Positions 43,050 through 56,035 of a DNA stretch of 64,000 nucleotides are shown here, one piece after another. The notes beneath the pieces were generated by a model that was not told the DNA's origin, made no database searches, and saw only the letters and a program-made list of their open reading frames with translations. Location: positions 312,001-376,000 of the forward strand of contig JAQFVV010000028.1 in the NCBI GenBank assembly GCA_028023455.1, in the 5' to 3' direction. The DNA is from Epiperipatus broadwayi (Eukaryota > Onychophora > Udeonychophora > Euonychophora > Peripatidae). Every line of letters starts with the position of its first letter. Position 1 is the first letter of the stretch. A program made the translations under genes and the position numbers.

Positions 43050-46000
43050 TATACTTTTGTTAAAATATTTCAAAGTGTGGACCAAACTTTCCACATTTAT
43101 ATTTTCTATCATGAAAAAAAAAACTGTTTCTTGTGTGAAAGATATTTTAAATATGCCTGAATAACTGTTATTTAATTGAGAAAAGAAAACTGAATAAGTG
43201 AAAATTATAAACACAATTTTCTATGTTTTAGGGTTTTCTTAAGTTTAACCAGTAAGATAGCAATAAATACAATTTACTCTCATTTATAATTCTATATATT
43301 TTAATAACTACTTTCAACAACATGGACATATAATTATAATATAAAATAAAACACACATGATTTCATTTAGTTTATTTACATACTAATATAAATAATGTTC
43401 ACTATTTACCAGTCCTTATTTTCACGCCTTGCCACAGCAGCCATTTTTATCTATGGCTTTCTCTGCTACGGATTTCATATTTTCCTTTAGGCTTTGCACT
43501 GGTTACATTCTGGGAACTGAGAGTGATAAATCTATGCCATCAGTTTTATACTATACCCAATTTATCATGCATATATCCTGGAAACCATAATCAACAGCAG
43601 AGCTCTCTTTATATTTTTGTGGAGAAGCATTTATGTTACGAGGTAAGTACAATGTCACTATTTATCACAAACCAAACACACACACACACATATATACATA
43701 TGTCACTATTTATCACAAACCAAACATATATATATATATAACACAATTATAAAAATTTATTGTAGTAATAAATGCTGAGCTGTATATATAAAGTGAAATT
43801 GCCAAACTTACAATACCGTGGAATGACTGAGCTCCTTGGAGTGCTGTTAAACTTATGAGTAATTTTAATAATTAACTGTAGATTAAGTGATTTTGTTTTT
43901 AATGTTGAATGCTTCTCAAAGATGTGCAAATTACTGAGGATCCTTAAGAATAGTACAGCTGCTTCGTAAAAATATGAGCTTTCTAAATTTAAAAATGCTA
44001 CCAAACAGATGCGCAATTATGGATGATCTTGTATCAAGGAATTATGCTATTTGTGTGTTTTTGTGTTAGATACTGTCATGTGTACATTTAGAATATGTGT
44101 GGATTAACTTAACTTTAAGTGATCATAAGAAAGATGATGATCATGCTAAATTGGCACAGTGAATGGAAGATCTTAAGCGATAGACTGTGCTAAAGACTTT
44201 TAAATATAATTTTTCCTTTTTATTTTATTATTCATTGATTTATTATGTGTAGGGAAAGCTTTTTTTATTTTAGTGTTTATTATTTAAAATATATTACTAA
44301 ACATACCCGGTATTAAATTTAGGTTATGGTAGGGTAAAATATGCCTTTTTCATTGTACATCATTAGAATTTAATTTAGATGCTACCGTAATATTAATAAC
44401 TTGTCTGTGTGAAAGTTTGAGATGTTTACATAAGAGGTTCAAAGATATACAAAATTATTTTTTATGATTACAAGTAAATATTGATATTATTTATGCTTAT
44501 TTATTGCTTATATAGTCTTAAGATTTTGATATTATTATGTCCTGGATAATGAGAGATTTAAATATAATGGTTATGTGTTGAAAAGTGATGCACATTTCTT
44601 ATTTCGTAATTATTTAAGGCTTAGATAATTTTTTTTAAATTTTATTCTAGTCATATTAGACTATTATGGCATTATCAGTTTTATACATCAATATAGTATT
44701 TAGTGAGAGTTCAAACCCTGTTTTCTCGAGATTAAGTGATGTTTGTGAATGACCATGTTTGTTCAAAGTATGCTAAGTTACCGCTGCCTTAAGGGCTGAG
44801 GTTGAGCATAGCTCTCTCATGATTATAAGCATTAAGTATTTTAATAATGTAGTAGATATTCTCATCTCCATTGTCAATATACCCTGTAAGAGATATATTC
44901 TAGGTTATGTCATAGTGATTGGTGCATGCCCAGATTTATATGTGTAGCAAAAGAGTCCTAACATATCTTATAGCCCTCAGAGTTGGAGCATCCCAGATTC
45001 ATGCCATCACAGATGCAGTGCTTTGTAGTCATATTTTCCTTATGGATATATATATATATTAGCCATATTTTGTGTGAGAATTTGTTAATTTAATGGTTGG
45101 TCATTATGTCATTCCTATTGAAGTGTATTACTTACTTCAGTGCACTTTTTAATTTAAGTATGAATCGAGAATTGATGTATAATGCCTTGGTTGAGCTTTT
45201 CTCACCCTTGTTTATAAGATTGATACGCATTCAAAATTTAAGGTTAATGTTGAAAACTTAAATAAGCAGTGTGCTTCATGGCTCGTAATGGATATAAGCC
45301 ACTGATGGAATGGTAAGACTAATAGTTTATTACACATGTTGGGACATAGAAAGCATTTAGTGTATGAAAGTGCATGATTGTAACCTCTAGAATAGTTAGT
45401 TTAAAGCTTGAAAGTTAAGGTATCAAACAAACAGACAAGTTATGATTTAAAGGAGTAACTAAAGTTGCGAATTTAAACCTGAGGAGTTAATTAAATCGAT
45501 GTGACTGTTAAAATGTAATGAGATAATTTATGATATTTGGTTTGTAAAGTCAGTAACATCAAGAGGCATATATTTCCTTTGATAAATAGAATTAATTAAA
45601 AAATTATTTTTTTCTAATTTTAAGGGTTGTTATATTAAATAGTTATTTAGGTTTGCCTCCTACGGAAATGTTTCTAAACCAGCAAAAGTATGGGTTATAT
45701 ATTTTTTGTTTATTTTATTTAAGTCCATGTAAAGCTATGGTTAGTAGAGGCATGCCATGTAGAAATGTCTCGCTAAGCACAAAAGAGAGATCATATTCTT
45801 CGTAGTGATGTGAAATCCATTGTAAATATTTTGTTTTTAATTGGATTGCTACGATGCTATGTAAATGAAAAATTTGCAGTTTATAACTTGAGTTGTTAAT
45901 AAATATTGTGTGTTAATTAAATCTTGATGTTGTGTCTGAATGTTTTGGCACCCATGGAATCAGAAATCTTAATCATATGCAATTTTAGGTAAATGTTTTA

Positions 46001-47560
46001 ATGCTTATTTCAGTACAGACGCATTGCAAAAAGTTTGATTATTAAATTGATATTGTCTCCTGAAATCCGATATTTGCATTGAGAAACATTCACTTGCTTT
46101 ACAAATTATTACTGTTACACTGCAAACATCTGGAAGGAGATTTACTTTTAAATTAATTATTATTTTCATTTTCATAAATTTATTGGGTTATGACTAATAT
46201 CTCAAGTGGACATAAAATCCCTTTTCCCACACTGGGTATTTGAATGTGCTCCCAGATGATAGTAATCTGGTTCAAAATTTAAAAGGGGTAGAATATTTTA
46301 TTTTAGTTAACTGTTTAGTAATTCATAAGATATTATTATTATTTTTGGTTGATGAAAAGTAGATATTAGCTCAGAGATCAAGCATATGTCTACTTAAGTT
46401 ATATTGCTGGGATAACATTCATTGGACAACAATAAATTAATAAACCCTGAAACTAATTTTCCAATTTTGAATTAAGAGCTCATGAACTGATTGTTCTAGA
46501 ATTAATGTGATATTATAAATTAATTAAATCAATAAGACTGTTTATTCCGTGCATATCTGATCACGAAAATATAACAGTATGGAGATGTTAAAGATAGTTA
46601 AAGTTTAGTGGAAGAGGAGAGCATAGAGAAGTTAATGTCAGAAACAGATAAATTGTAACTATGGTGTTGATCATTTATGTGGGGAATATCGATGTCATTA
46701 AACTGTTATGAGTATGAGTCGAGGTTTCTCCTCCTCTCTTAGCTTATTGGTAATATTTTATAATGTTTAATATTAGTATAATTCTCAGTTTTATAGCATG
46801 AGTTACCATGGCAATTGTAGAACCCTAAGGATAAGCAATAAGGGATTGGTATTTTATTTAAACTGTATGCGATATAAAACAGCTGAGTTTGATTCATGTG
46901 ACTGTTATTTACAAGTCCATTATAGCCAAGTCAGTCCATTCTCTTTTATATGTTACAATTTTGCTGGATGTTGCAAGTTAAAATTATTTTAGCAGTTAAT
47001 AAATTGCTTTCCTTAGAAATCTATAATTTGTAAATCTATAACTCCATCGAACCAGTACAACAGCTGTTCTGTTAAAATTATAATTTGGCACTCTGTTATA
47101 TCACCTATCTCTCTCACTCTCCTTCCTGTTTTCTTGGTTATAATATATATATATATATGTCTGAATGTCCTAGCTTCTCACCGAGTATGATAAGAAAAAT
47201 TGATTTAGAATTTCAAAAGAACAATATAATACTAAATCATTATTTTAAAATCAATTTTATTAAGGTTTATAATTGGTGTACATAATTATATAATTGTTTT
47301 AACAAAGGATATATTTTTGATCTTTGGGTATTTCTGACAGCATGCCAATCATATACATTATATTTAATTATAAAACAGGGACTCAAAAGGTTGGCAGTTG
47401 TTTAGGGAATTGAAAGAGCTTTCACGTCTCTTTGAAGAGCATTTTGGATGAGAGTATCCTGTCCTTTTCTTGAATTTTGATCAATAATTTAATGAATAAT
47501 GTATCTGGATCTGGGTCCATGCACTTTACTACTGTTACACAATGCTTTATTTATCATCCT
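43050..47560. other. Long repeat-poor stretch, function unknown
   Basis: Over about 4.5 kb I recognise no transposon, SINE or ribozyme repeat, only a short duplication (GTCACTATTTATCACAAACC at 43650 and 43701) and microsatellites. Frames are short. Word use is mixed and the stretch is slightly less A/T-monotonous than elsewhere. It may be intron, a long non-coding transcript or a 3' untranslated region. Confidence 0.4.
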
Positions 47561-47689
47561 CTTTTACAGTTTTGATTGCACCAGTAATCTTCTTCAGAAC
47601 TTTTATATCTCCTAACTTCAACTGCTCTCATTTCAAAAGAAATAGACCAACACATATTTTTCATAGTAAGAAATAGTAAATCAATGTGC

Positions 47690-48045
47690 CTGATAGGTCT
47701 GGAAATTATTTTAGTTACACAATATTAAAAAGCACTATTAATCAAAACATTTTTATTATAACAAAATTGCATGTGGGGGAGGGGATATTAAAATCAAAAA
47801 CTTTTAAGGAGCTTTCAAAAAAGTACAAACAAGTCAGTAAATTCTATGAAAGCAATTTATATTATTTAAAAACACACACATGATATTAAAACCATTTTCT
47901 GAAGTGGAGTTTATAAAAGATTGTATCCTACATGCTGTAGAATTAATCTGCCCAGAACATAAAAAGAAATTCAAAAACATAAATACATCACAAAGAATAG
48001 TTACAAGATGAATCAGAAAAATTATTATTAAATGTGCAACATATT
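47690..48045 (+). pseudogene. hAT transposase (GTF2I-repeat-protein-like) fragment
   Basis: A frame at about 47893-48015 reads KPFSEVEFIKDCILHAVELI, then CPEHKKKFKNINTSQRIVTR. This matches the KPF(T/S)(D/E)GEF(V/I)KxCLLxAAExxCPExxxxFxxISLSxxTVxRR segment of hAT-derived GTF2IRD2/EPM2AIP1-like transposases. The preceding frame 47686-47883 (FKELSKKYKQVSKFYESN region) is probably its decayed upstream part. Confidence 0.7.
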
Positions 48046-48317
48046 CCCTCCGCCCCCAAAATATGACCATCATTTTAAAACTGGAATATTAAAATTGGCC
48101 CACCAGTTGAAAAAGTTGATCACCCTTAAATTAAGAGTAAATTAATTAAATTTTTAATGACATAAAGCAGGATAATTTTTAAACTGATAATTTAGTATGG
48201 CCTGCAAATGATATTACAAATGTCCAAATGACCCTTGGTAAAAAAAGAAAAAGAGTTCCCCACTCACTACTGGCTTAAAGCATGTGAATAAATATACCTG
48301 AAAACGGCAAATGACTC

Positions 48318-48370
48318 CTTCCCCCAAGATGCATTTATGATTAAACCAGCACTCTTCAGTTAATCCAGAT
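48318..48370 (-). repeat. F2 hammerhead fossil
   Basis: Minus strand: TTAA, CTGAAGA, GTGCTGGTTTAATCAT, AAA, then TGCATC and TTGGGGG. The cleavage region ATGCATC is intact, but the GAAA box and stem II are damaged. Confidence 0.6.
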
Positions 48371-48399
48371 TATAATTTCTTACATGTCTTCTACATTTG

Positions 48400-49080
48400 G
48401 TGATTATTCAGTAGTAATATTAGAATACTATAATTTGATCTAGTAATTGCAGATAGAAATTGTAGACATATTTTCTATAACTAACAAACTGAAAGTATTA
48501 TATATATAATATTATAATTTGATATACAAGTGTCAAACTTCCTACATATATATACTTGGTATCATCCACTATAGATACATACCTTAATGATTATTATTAA
48601 TCATTTTTGAAGTTAGAGATTATCATATCATTCCTAAACCAGCTATAAACTCTAAATCAGTTAAATATTAATATATGTTTTTTTAAAATTAAACGAACAC
48701 ATGATATCATTATATATATATATTCAATAAAAACAGTTACCCTACATTAATAAATAAATAATCAAAGGTTTTATTTCTTAAAAATTCTTAAGAAATTCGA
48801 GAACCGGAAGTGACAGAAATAGGCATGATCGGTGAACCTTAGGCTCCAGTGTCTGCCACTTTTCAATTGCACTTAACCACTACTGCAACTGTAAAACTTT
48901 TATAAAGTAGAGCTTCCATAGTTTAACGTACACATAAATAAGAGGAGTCAGCGTTTTGAATTAACGTTAAATAAAAATAACCCTTTGTTTAGTGGTAAAA
49001 CTTTTTATATAGATGTCAAGCAGATTTAAAACAAACAATTCTGAAGAATATTGATGACCCAAAATTCACACATATTTGTT
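48400..49080. other. Spacer
   Basis: An R6-like segment at 48790-48860 (GAACCGGAAGTGACAGAAAT) is the only repeat recognised. Confidence 0.4.
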
Positions 49081-49089
49081 AGATGACAC

Positions 49090-49690
49090 AGAATTGACAC
49101 ACAGAACTGTCACTCAATGAAACAAACGCAAGTAAAGATGTCACTCTTAGAGTCTAATTCGCTAAGAGAACTCTCCGAAAATAGTTTAAACGGCGGCTCG
49201 AAATGGTCATTCCAACCACTTATCAGCATCTTTATGCGTACACACTTAAATCAAATGCAGAAATTTACCAGCTTGGACTGGACAGTTTATTACATTTTTT
49301 TTTTCTTTTTTGAAACGCTGGTTTTTATTTCTTTAACTTGAAGTTATGAGATCAGAAAAGTTATTTGAAAATGACAACAGTCAGTGACCCCGTATACTTC
49401 AATCCATCAAATTTTGACAATAGTAGGCCCACTTCCATGTTAAACAGACATCGATTGTTCAGAGTGAATAAATAGAATTATCAACAACATAGAAGAAAAA
49501 TAACCGAAAGAAAATGATTTTCACTATTACTTTTAGATTTAGCCATCATAGCAAAAATTCAATACTTCGCGAATTAAATTTCACAACCAGTCCTTTTAAT
49601 ATTCTCAACTGGTCACTATTACTTAACGGTACCAGCAGAGCAGAAGAACTGCGGGAGTCACCCAGAAGGCTTATTGTCTTTAAAATCAAT
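49090..49690. other. Locally CpG-richer unique segment
   Basis: This patch has more C+G and CpG than its surroundings (for example AAACGGCGGCTCGAAATGG, CTTCGCGAATTAAAT and GAACTGCGGGAGTCACC) and does not match any repeat family I see here. Short frames exist on both strands: plus 49117-49341, and minus starting MLISGWNDHFEPPFKLFSE. No family was recognised. It could be a promoter or first exon of a host gene, or a unique transposon fragment. Confidence 0.3.
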
Positions 49691-50225
49691 TATTGATAAA
49701 ATAAAAAAGAAATTTAATAATAATATAAAAAAATAATAAATGAAACTTGTGAAGCAAAACTGTGGTCTGTAATAAATTGATGTAATTTTTAATAAACTTT
49801 TTTTAAAAAAAAAAAAACTTTAATAAATCTTTTAAAAAAGGCAGTTTAAATTTAATATAAAATTTAATTAATTTTGTCCTAGAAACGTTCACATCCATTC
49901 GATGTTTAAACCAATAGTATTTTTCAAATTTATTAACTAAATTTTTATTTTATTAATACAATTTTAATGAACCAATACCAAAAATAAATATTTGTAGCGA
50001 ATATTAATAAATTTATAATAAATATTTCATGAGTCTTATTTTTATTTATTCCTCAATTTGTTTAATATATAAATCCATTTATTTTTATTTATTAACATCA
50101 TAATCAATTAGTTCATCAGACCACCGGCTTGACAAAGCTTGTAATGAGAATATTCCATCTGTTGCTTTTTTAAATTCATCATAGAATTGAGTACCAGGGT
50201 TGCTACATAGTTGTTCTATGAAGTA

Positions 50226-50545
50226 TTTCTTCGGGCCATTTTCCAGTTATCCTTCTGTCAACGACCTATCTAAGTAAGTTTATTTCTTTGGCTATTTTCC
50301 AGTTATCCTTCTGTCAATGACCTATCCAAGTAGGTTTATTTCTTTGGCTATTTTCCAGTTATCCTTCTATCGATGATGTATCCAAGTAAATTTAGATATT
50401 TCTGAATGCTTTTTGTTCTAATTTGAGAGATAAATGGACATTTCTCTCCTATAAGGCATATAATCAGTCTTTCTCTCTACCCATTTTATCATATCCATTT
50501 TACTCCATCTTTATATCTCAAAAACTTTCAATCTATTAATATAAA
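50226..50545 (-). pseudogene. LINE remnant with 56-bp triplication
   Basis: ATTTTCCAGTTATCCTTCT occurs at 50238, 50294 and 50350, three 56-bp units. The minus strand further on gives FEI, RWSKMDMIKWVERK, similar to the FEMWxxRRMxKIxWxER segment after the LINE reverse transcriptase seen at 10640-11400. Identification is weak. Confidence 0.45.
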
Positions 50546-50584
50546 TAAACAGTACTAATAATTTTTTTTAATAGTCATCAGCAA

Positions 50585-50880
50585 ACTCTTTTAGTCTCTC
50601 TACACCATCTAGTGTAAGTTTTAGTAATCAATGAAAGTCTGATGGTAATGCTTAATAAATTCTTATCCGATATTACCCTATCCAAATATGCCCAGACTAG
50701 TTTCTAGTTTATGGCTGTCATCAGTAATGATCTTTTTAGATCTTTTTAACTGTACACTTGGATTTGTCCCTTGTGAATCTTTTTTCTAGGATTTTTTTAA
50801 AGCATGCACTTCAATTTGTATTTATTAAACCTTTACTCTAGGAGCAATTTTTACTTTTTGTTATATTATCAATCTATCAG
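50585..50880 (-). repeat. Hammerhead repeat R1
   Basis: It carries the R1 landmarks (ACACCATCTAGTGTAAG, TAGTAATCAATGAAAG) and a ribozyme at 50689-50730 with intact core: CTGATGA, CAGCCATAAACTA, GAAA, CTAGTC. Stem I is weakened (TCATTA against TGGGCA). Confidence 0.65.
50689..50730 (-). ncRNA. Hammerhead ribozyme (F1), core intact, stem I weak
   Basis: All catalytic-core boxes and the ACTAGT palindrome with C17 are present. Stem I keeps only A-T plus two wobble pairs next to the core, and stem II is partly unpaired. Low activity, if any, is expected. Confidence 0.6.
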
Positions 50881-51679
50881 CTTAGTTTATATTAGCTGGC
50901 ATAAGAGTTGAAAGAATAAAATAAATTGCTAGTAAATAGCAGCATGTAAGCTATGAACAGAGATGATTGTTGTTCATGTGATCCATTCCTTTGTGCATGT
51001 TGCATAATGCAAATACAATATTTTGTTATTCCAGGGTCCAATATTTTGATATTCTAAAGTCCAAAAATAGCTCACAGTTTTCACACATTACTATAAAATT
51101 ATTGCATGTAAGTGAACACACAATTCTTTTATTTTATTAAATATTTTATGCCCATGAAAATATTCATTTCAATATATATATATTGCAATGATTATTCAAC
51201 ATTTCACAGCATATTAAAAGTAGATTGAAATCATACCTAGTTCAGGTAAAAGCAGTGTAGTGAAAGTTATTGAGATGACAACACATGGGTGTGAAATTCA
51301 TGTGTTGATATACCTAGATCATCTGTAAAAGCAAAAGTCATTCATAGAAGTCATGTGTAACGAGAAAGATGGTTTGAGTTTCTGCACTGCAGAATAATTG
51401 TGATATAATGGAACTGAGAATCTAGACATACTGATAAAAACCCAAAGACCTAAGAAATATATATCTACAATATGATTGTTTACCTTCTCTCAAGAGTATT
51501 GAACATAGATAGAAACCAATCTCTACCTATGTGAAAATAGTGTAATGAAAGTTACTGACAATCAAAATAGGTACAGAGATTTAGGTGTTGACACTTTATA
51601 TCATCTACAATTGAATGATATTTATGAAATGCATACACAGTCAGAGAAAGGAGGTATGATTTTGTCAGCTTGTATATAA

Positions 51680-51910
51680 TTGTGATATGGGTGAGATGTA
51701 CCGACAAAAAGCAAAATTTGAATATATCACCTCATCACTATTATTTTCTGCCAATAAAGATCATTCCAGAATGCAGATATCAAATTCAATCCAATTATGT
51801 GATCAATGGCCTCTCTTTTTTCATATATCTACCTCCCAGTTGGCCCCTTTCTAGAACTTTAACAATCTACAATTTCAAAAGTATATTGAATTTGTTAAAA
51901 TTGTAATGAC
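51680..51910 (-). pseudogene. Possible RTE LINE tail, very decayed
   Basis: Minus-strand residues such as RYTFEIVDC, SSRKGPTG and LISAFWNDLYWQ follow the order of the RTE C-terminus (RWTIEILxxxPRxxKR, then LGETxIxQW) but are far diverged. The call leans on order and on nearby RTE copies. Confidence 0.4.
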
Positions 51911-52004
51911 TCACAGTATTAGAATCTGTGCATGGTCTTACCATAGCTACATCTTTGAATTCAAACCAGGTTACAATTTGGCTTAAAATTTTCGTCTTTT
52001 TTTT

Positions 52005-52085
52005 CCTCATGTGTCATAGCATCAGCCGGGAAGCAAACCTGCTAATCCGGGACTGTCACTGACCTCTCGTAGCCAACCAATAGAC
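52005..52085 (-). repeat. tRNA-derived SINE (S1), decayed
   Basis: Minus strand: TTGGTTGGCTACGAGAGGTC, then GCAGGTTTGCTTCCCGGCTG, then ATGCTATGACACATGAGG. It aligns with the copies at 1880 and 24130, with several substitutions in the B box. Confidence 0.65.
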
Positions 52086-52399
52086 AAATTCAATTTTAAT
52101 CCTGTGTTTATCAGGGAATAGTTATGATGCTAATATTAATTAGAAAGTAATGATTTGGAGTCAGTCTGTAGTAGCTAAATGAGTAGCAAGGCATTAACTG
52201 TAAAATTAAAAAGTATAACTGCAACTTTAAGGGATGTGTGATACTGTACTAAGAAGTTTATGCTTCCAAAGTATTGTGATTACCTTTTTCATATATCACC
52301 TTTTTATTTATTTTTAATTAGATATATGTGCATTACATTATTATTAAAAAAAATTTAGTACTAAAACACAATAATAATAATATCATTTCATCACTAACA

Positions 52400-52660
52400 T
52401 TTTCAATCCTTACAGATCATCCTTTGCAGAATGAAGACATCAAATTTAATCCAATTTCTCTGTCTAGCATCTCTTCTTCATATCACAGCAATAAACACTA
52501 TTTCAGCATCCACCTCCCATGTGGTCTCTTTCTAGGTCTTTTCCAATATCTTGGGATTCACTTTAAGACTTCCATTGCTTATCTATTATCGTCTTTCCTA
52601 AAAATATGTGCAACTCGGCTTCATTTCAATCTCTTAATTCTTTCAAAAATGTCAATGATA
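52400..52660 (-). pseudogene. RTE-type LINE C-terminus, decayed
   Basis: The plus-strand frame 52328-52681 is antisense. On the minus strand the CACATGGGAGGTGGATGCTG region corresponds to RPHVRWMD of RTE tails, with WKS and a QDIGKDLERD segment before it. Many stops. Confidence 0.5.
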
Positions 52661-52689
52661 TATATATATTTACAAATTTAATTTATCCA

Positions 52690-53540
52690 AGTGAAAAATG
52701 AGAATGAATTTGGACAGTAAGCAAAATATTAATAATGATTAAACTTTTTTCTACTTTCTAGGATTTCTTTCATTCAAAGCATTGGCTAAGTAGTTGTGTT
52801 GTGACGGGGAAACCTATAGAAATCTCTTTAGTTAACACGGAGTTTCATGAAAAAGGATTCTTATTAATAAAAGGCAAACTTTAATGCCATTTCTCAGATA
52901 GTAAAGATGAAATATATCACCAAAAATGGTCGGCCAGAAGGATAAATATTTGAAAAGTGTTTCACAATGCTGAAATCCATTAAAAAAAGTTAACCGAAAT
53001 GCTAAAACAATAAATGACATAAAACTATATTTTTAGAAATCGCTAAAAAGATTATAATCTTTCACACATTTTATTCATATATATATATATATTCACATAT
53101 ACAAAAATATCTTATATTAAAAACTTTTCTTATTTTTAGATAATTTTAAAAGCATGCTTACATAATAAACTTTTAATGGATTGAAAAATCGTAAGAAAAA
53201 AAATTGCAGGTTTTTATTCTATCAAACAACTCTTTTATTCAACTTTAGAATATTTATTAGTTTTAATATTTTCTCTTTCCAATTTTATATATATAAAAAA
53301 AACACAAAATCTGAAAATAGTTATATACTTTTACGTCTGAATGTTAATATTTAAACTTTTATTAAAAGCAAATGTTTACTTTAACGTGCTCTGCCTATTA
53401 TATCTATTTTGATAATAAAAATAGAATAAGAACAAAATCTATTCCCTTTCTCTCGTACTTTTTATTCTTTCTAAAGTTTTATAGCTGCTCTCATATATAA
53501 CAAAAATAATGTATATTACTTTGGGTTTTCGCTAATTTTG
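52690..53540. other. AT-rich spacer
   Basis: No gene or repeat family recognised. Confidence 0.4.
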
Positions 53541-53544
53541 ATGT

Positions 53545-54245
53545 GTGTGCTTGCAAGTAAGCATGCAGATGGCCCAGTTTTAATGACAGTTGGTCACTAT
53601 TCCGACTTGAAGAAAGAGATCAATTTTATGTCAGTTATTTGAAACAATCTGTGAATCATAAACACTGCCACATAAAGAACATGCTGGTCCATTTTTCTGT
53701 TAATTTGACCTTTGGTTACACTGTCTTTTAATTTCTTCTGCAGAAATCTTTACTTTTTGAAATACTTCAGCACCATGTTTAATTGTAGACTTCAGTGTAT
53801 TCTATTTCCTGCCATATCGTCTCTATGGAAACAGTTGACGTTGTACTTCTTTAGAGGGTCTTTCATATAATCCTTATAATGTAAGCAGGGTGTAACCTAT
53901 GCCATGAAAATCACACTTAAGTGCAGCATAACACCCTTTTTAAAAAAATCTTGCATTGTTTATTTATATTATATGCTCAATACAATGAAGATCCAATTTT
54001 AAAATAATAGACTCTTTAGAATCCATTGAATGACTTATGATCCTGCCATAGTATTTTTTAAAAATTTTGCAGATCATTCTTAAATGAAACTTTTCTAATG
54101 TCTTTATGTTGCAACAATATAGTGTCCAAGTTTCACTTCCATATGCAGATAACTTAGTTATAATAGTTAGATCCTTTAAATTTGGCAGAGATAATCTTTT
54201 AATATTAAGTTTTTTTCTTGATTCATTGCTAACAGACATTGTTTA
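53545..54245 (-). pseudogene. LINE 3' coding end with zinc-finger-like tail
   Basis: The minus-strand frame 53964-54239 reads KLSAYGSETWTLYCCNIKTL, then EKFHLRMICKIFK, matching the VYGSETWTLYxRHxKxLExFHxRCLRxIL block found downstream of the RT in many animal LINEs. Further on, pieces corresponding to YKDYMKDPLKKYNVN and a final C-x2-C, H-x-H-like stretch (HVCSLCGSVYDSQI) match the rest of that family's C-terminus. Frames break between blocks. A second copy of the tail lies at 58190-58450. Confidence 0.82.
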
Positions 54246-54249
54246 TTCA

Positions 54250-55110
54250 TAGTCTGAAGGGCAATGATTTAACCCATTAATTAGTTAAAAATAGATACAT
54301 AAATTATTTATTTATTTTAATATGCCCAAATTTGAATTGCAGTAATTAGACCAGTTCATAAAACTCTATGTGAATAAAAACAAAAATGGTCCTCTACATT
54401 GTGTGTGAGATTTTTTTTTTCTATGCCAGAAATATTTCAAAACATTTAAAATACAAATCAAAATGATTTATTTATAAATAATTAAATAAATGTTTATTTA
54501 TTTAGATATGAATAAGCAAATAATGCATATCGTTTTCAATCAAGTAAAAGTTAAAAAGTTTAAAACAGACATATTGACTATAAAATGCCTGAATGTTTTA
54601 GATTCTGAAGTGTAGTTTAGTTTTAATTTCTGAAATAAAAATTTCGTTTTAAATGGTGAGATACTATACATAATTACATCTATTTGCTCCTAATTGGTTC
54701 AGAATTAGAATATAAAGGTAAATGTATTTCTTATAGATAATTACAAGATTATTTGCATTGATCTATTGACTAGGACTTAAATTTATAGGCTATTCCAGTT
54801 AACCTTAATAGCCAAAAAGTAAAAGAGATAGATCTACAGTTGAAAAAAAAGTAAGATTTTAAAATACATTCAAACAGACCTGGTGTCAGATATCACTCAA
54901 TTTGAGGTTGATTTCAAAACTTTAGGATTTTTTTAAAGATTGTTAATTTGAATATTATAAAGAAGTAAATGGTGGCAGGTAGATATATATAACCTTTTAC
55001 ATTTGATGAAATTGGCCATTATGTAATAATACAAGATTCATGAATTTTAACATATGCTTTTTGTCTAGTAATTTATTAAATTTGTCTTTTTGGTTTTTCT
55101 TTTATTATGG
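54250..55110. other. AT-rich spacer
   Basis: No gene or repeat family recognised. Confidence 0.4.
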
Positions 55111-55119
55111 TTTCTTTCT

Positions 55120-55190
55120 TCATGAAGAATTGACCGTCTTCCAGGTCAAAATTGAAAGTAAAATTTTACCACAACCAGATGCACCTGCCT
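55120..55190 (-). pseudogene. Possible ABC-transporter exon remnant (P-loop)
   Basis: Minus strand after a CAAGGCAG acceptor-like site: GASGCGKILLSILTWKTVNS then stop. GASGCGK resembles a Walker A motif of ABCG/ABCH-type transporters (GxSGxGKTTLL), but the Ser/Thr after Lys is Ile, so nucleotide binding would be lost. No further ABC motifs were found nearby. It could be a stray exon copy or coincidence. Confidence 0.3.
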
Positions 55191-55249
55191 TGGAAAGGTC
55201 ATCTTTTTTTTTAATTAATTGCTTTAACAAATTTTTTCAAAGATTTAGT

Positions 55250-55527
55250 AAAACTCTAGTATTTGTGTTACTATCAAAATACACACACATGTATAATTTA
55301 GCTATATATAAATATATCAAATCAAATAAATGACAAACTTTTATCGATTAAAAATTAATAAATTTCTTCTAGCACTTTCAAAGGTATAACCTTCATTTCC
55401 AAGAAGTACAATATTCTTTCATTTTCAAGAAGTGCAGTATGCAAAATAGGGCAGATTAAATATTTATATATAGCTAAATCATACATGTGTGTGTCTTTTG
55501 ATAGTAACACAAATACTAGAGTTTTAT
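55250..55527. repeat. Inverted repeat with about 60-bp arms
   Basis: AAACTCTAGTATTTGTGTTA with CTATCAAAA at 55253 is matched in reverse by TTTTGATAGTAACACAAATA with CTAGAGTTTTATAAAT at about 55495-55527, about 150 bp apart. The arms also share GTATAATTTAGCTATATATA. Candidate MITE or cruciform. Confidence 0.7.
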
Positions 55528-56035
55528 AAATATATATTTTCTAACACATGGGCAAAAGATTTAGTGTAAATCAAACAAAAGATTTTAATAATTATGGATA
55601 ACTGCTTTGTAAAAAAAATTACGCTTATTAATGGTGGAATGACAGCATTAATGGTAGAATTGTTGTGAATTTGATGCGTGACAGAGAAACATACATTCAC
55701 CAATCAGACAACAGAGAAAATAGGTATTTTATGTAGAAGATTTTTAACAAAGAGAGAAACTATAATAAAAGAAAAATCAAAGCTGCAATTTGTTAAGAAA
55801 AAATTAGAATTCTTTAATTAATTGATAAAGTGTGAATGTTAAAATTCGTTACTTACTTCCATTAAATTTAAAATGTTTCTGGCTGAAAATGGTTAAGCTA
55901 ATAAACGAAAGTACTTCTGCATTTTATAATGGTTATTCACACTATTTATTATCCCTATTAATACTTTATTGCTATTACAATTATTAATCAACTCTAAAGC
56001 AGTATGTAACTTGCATATCCTGAAAGTTTCTTATA

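Noticed and set aside
47834-48073. 79-codon minus-strand frame
   Set aside because: Antisense to the hAT transposase fragment on the plus strand.
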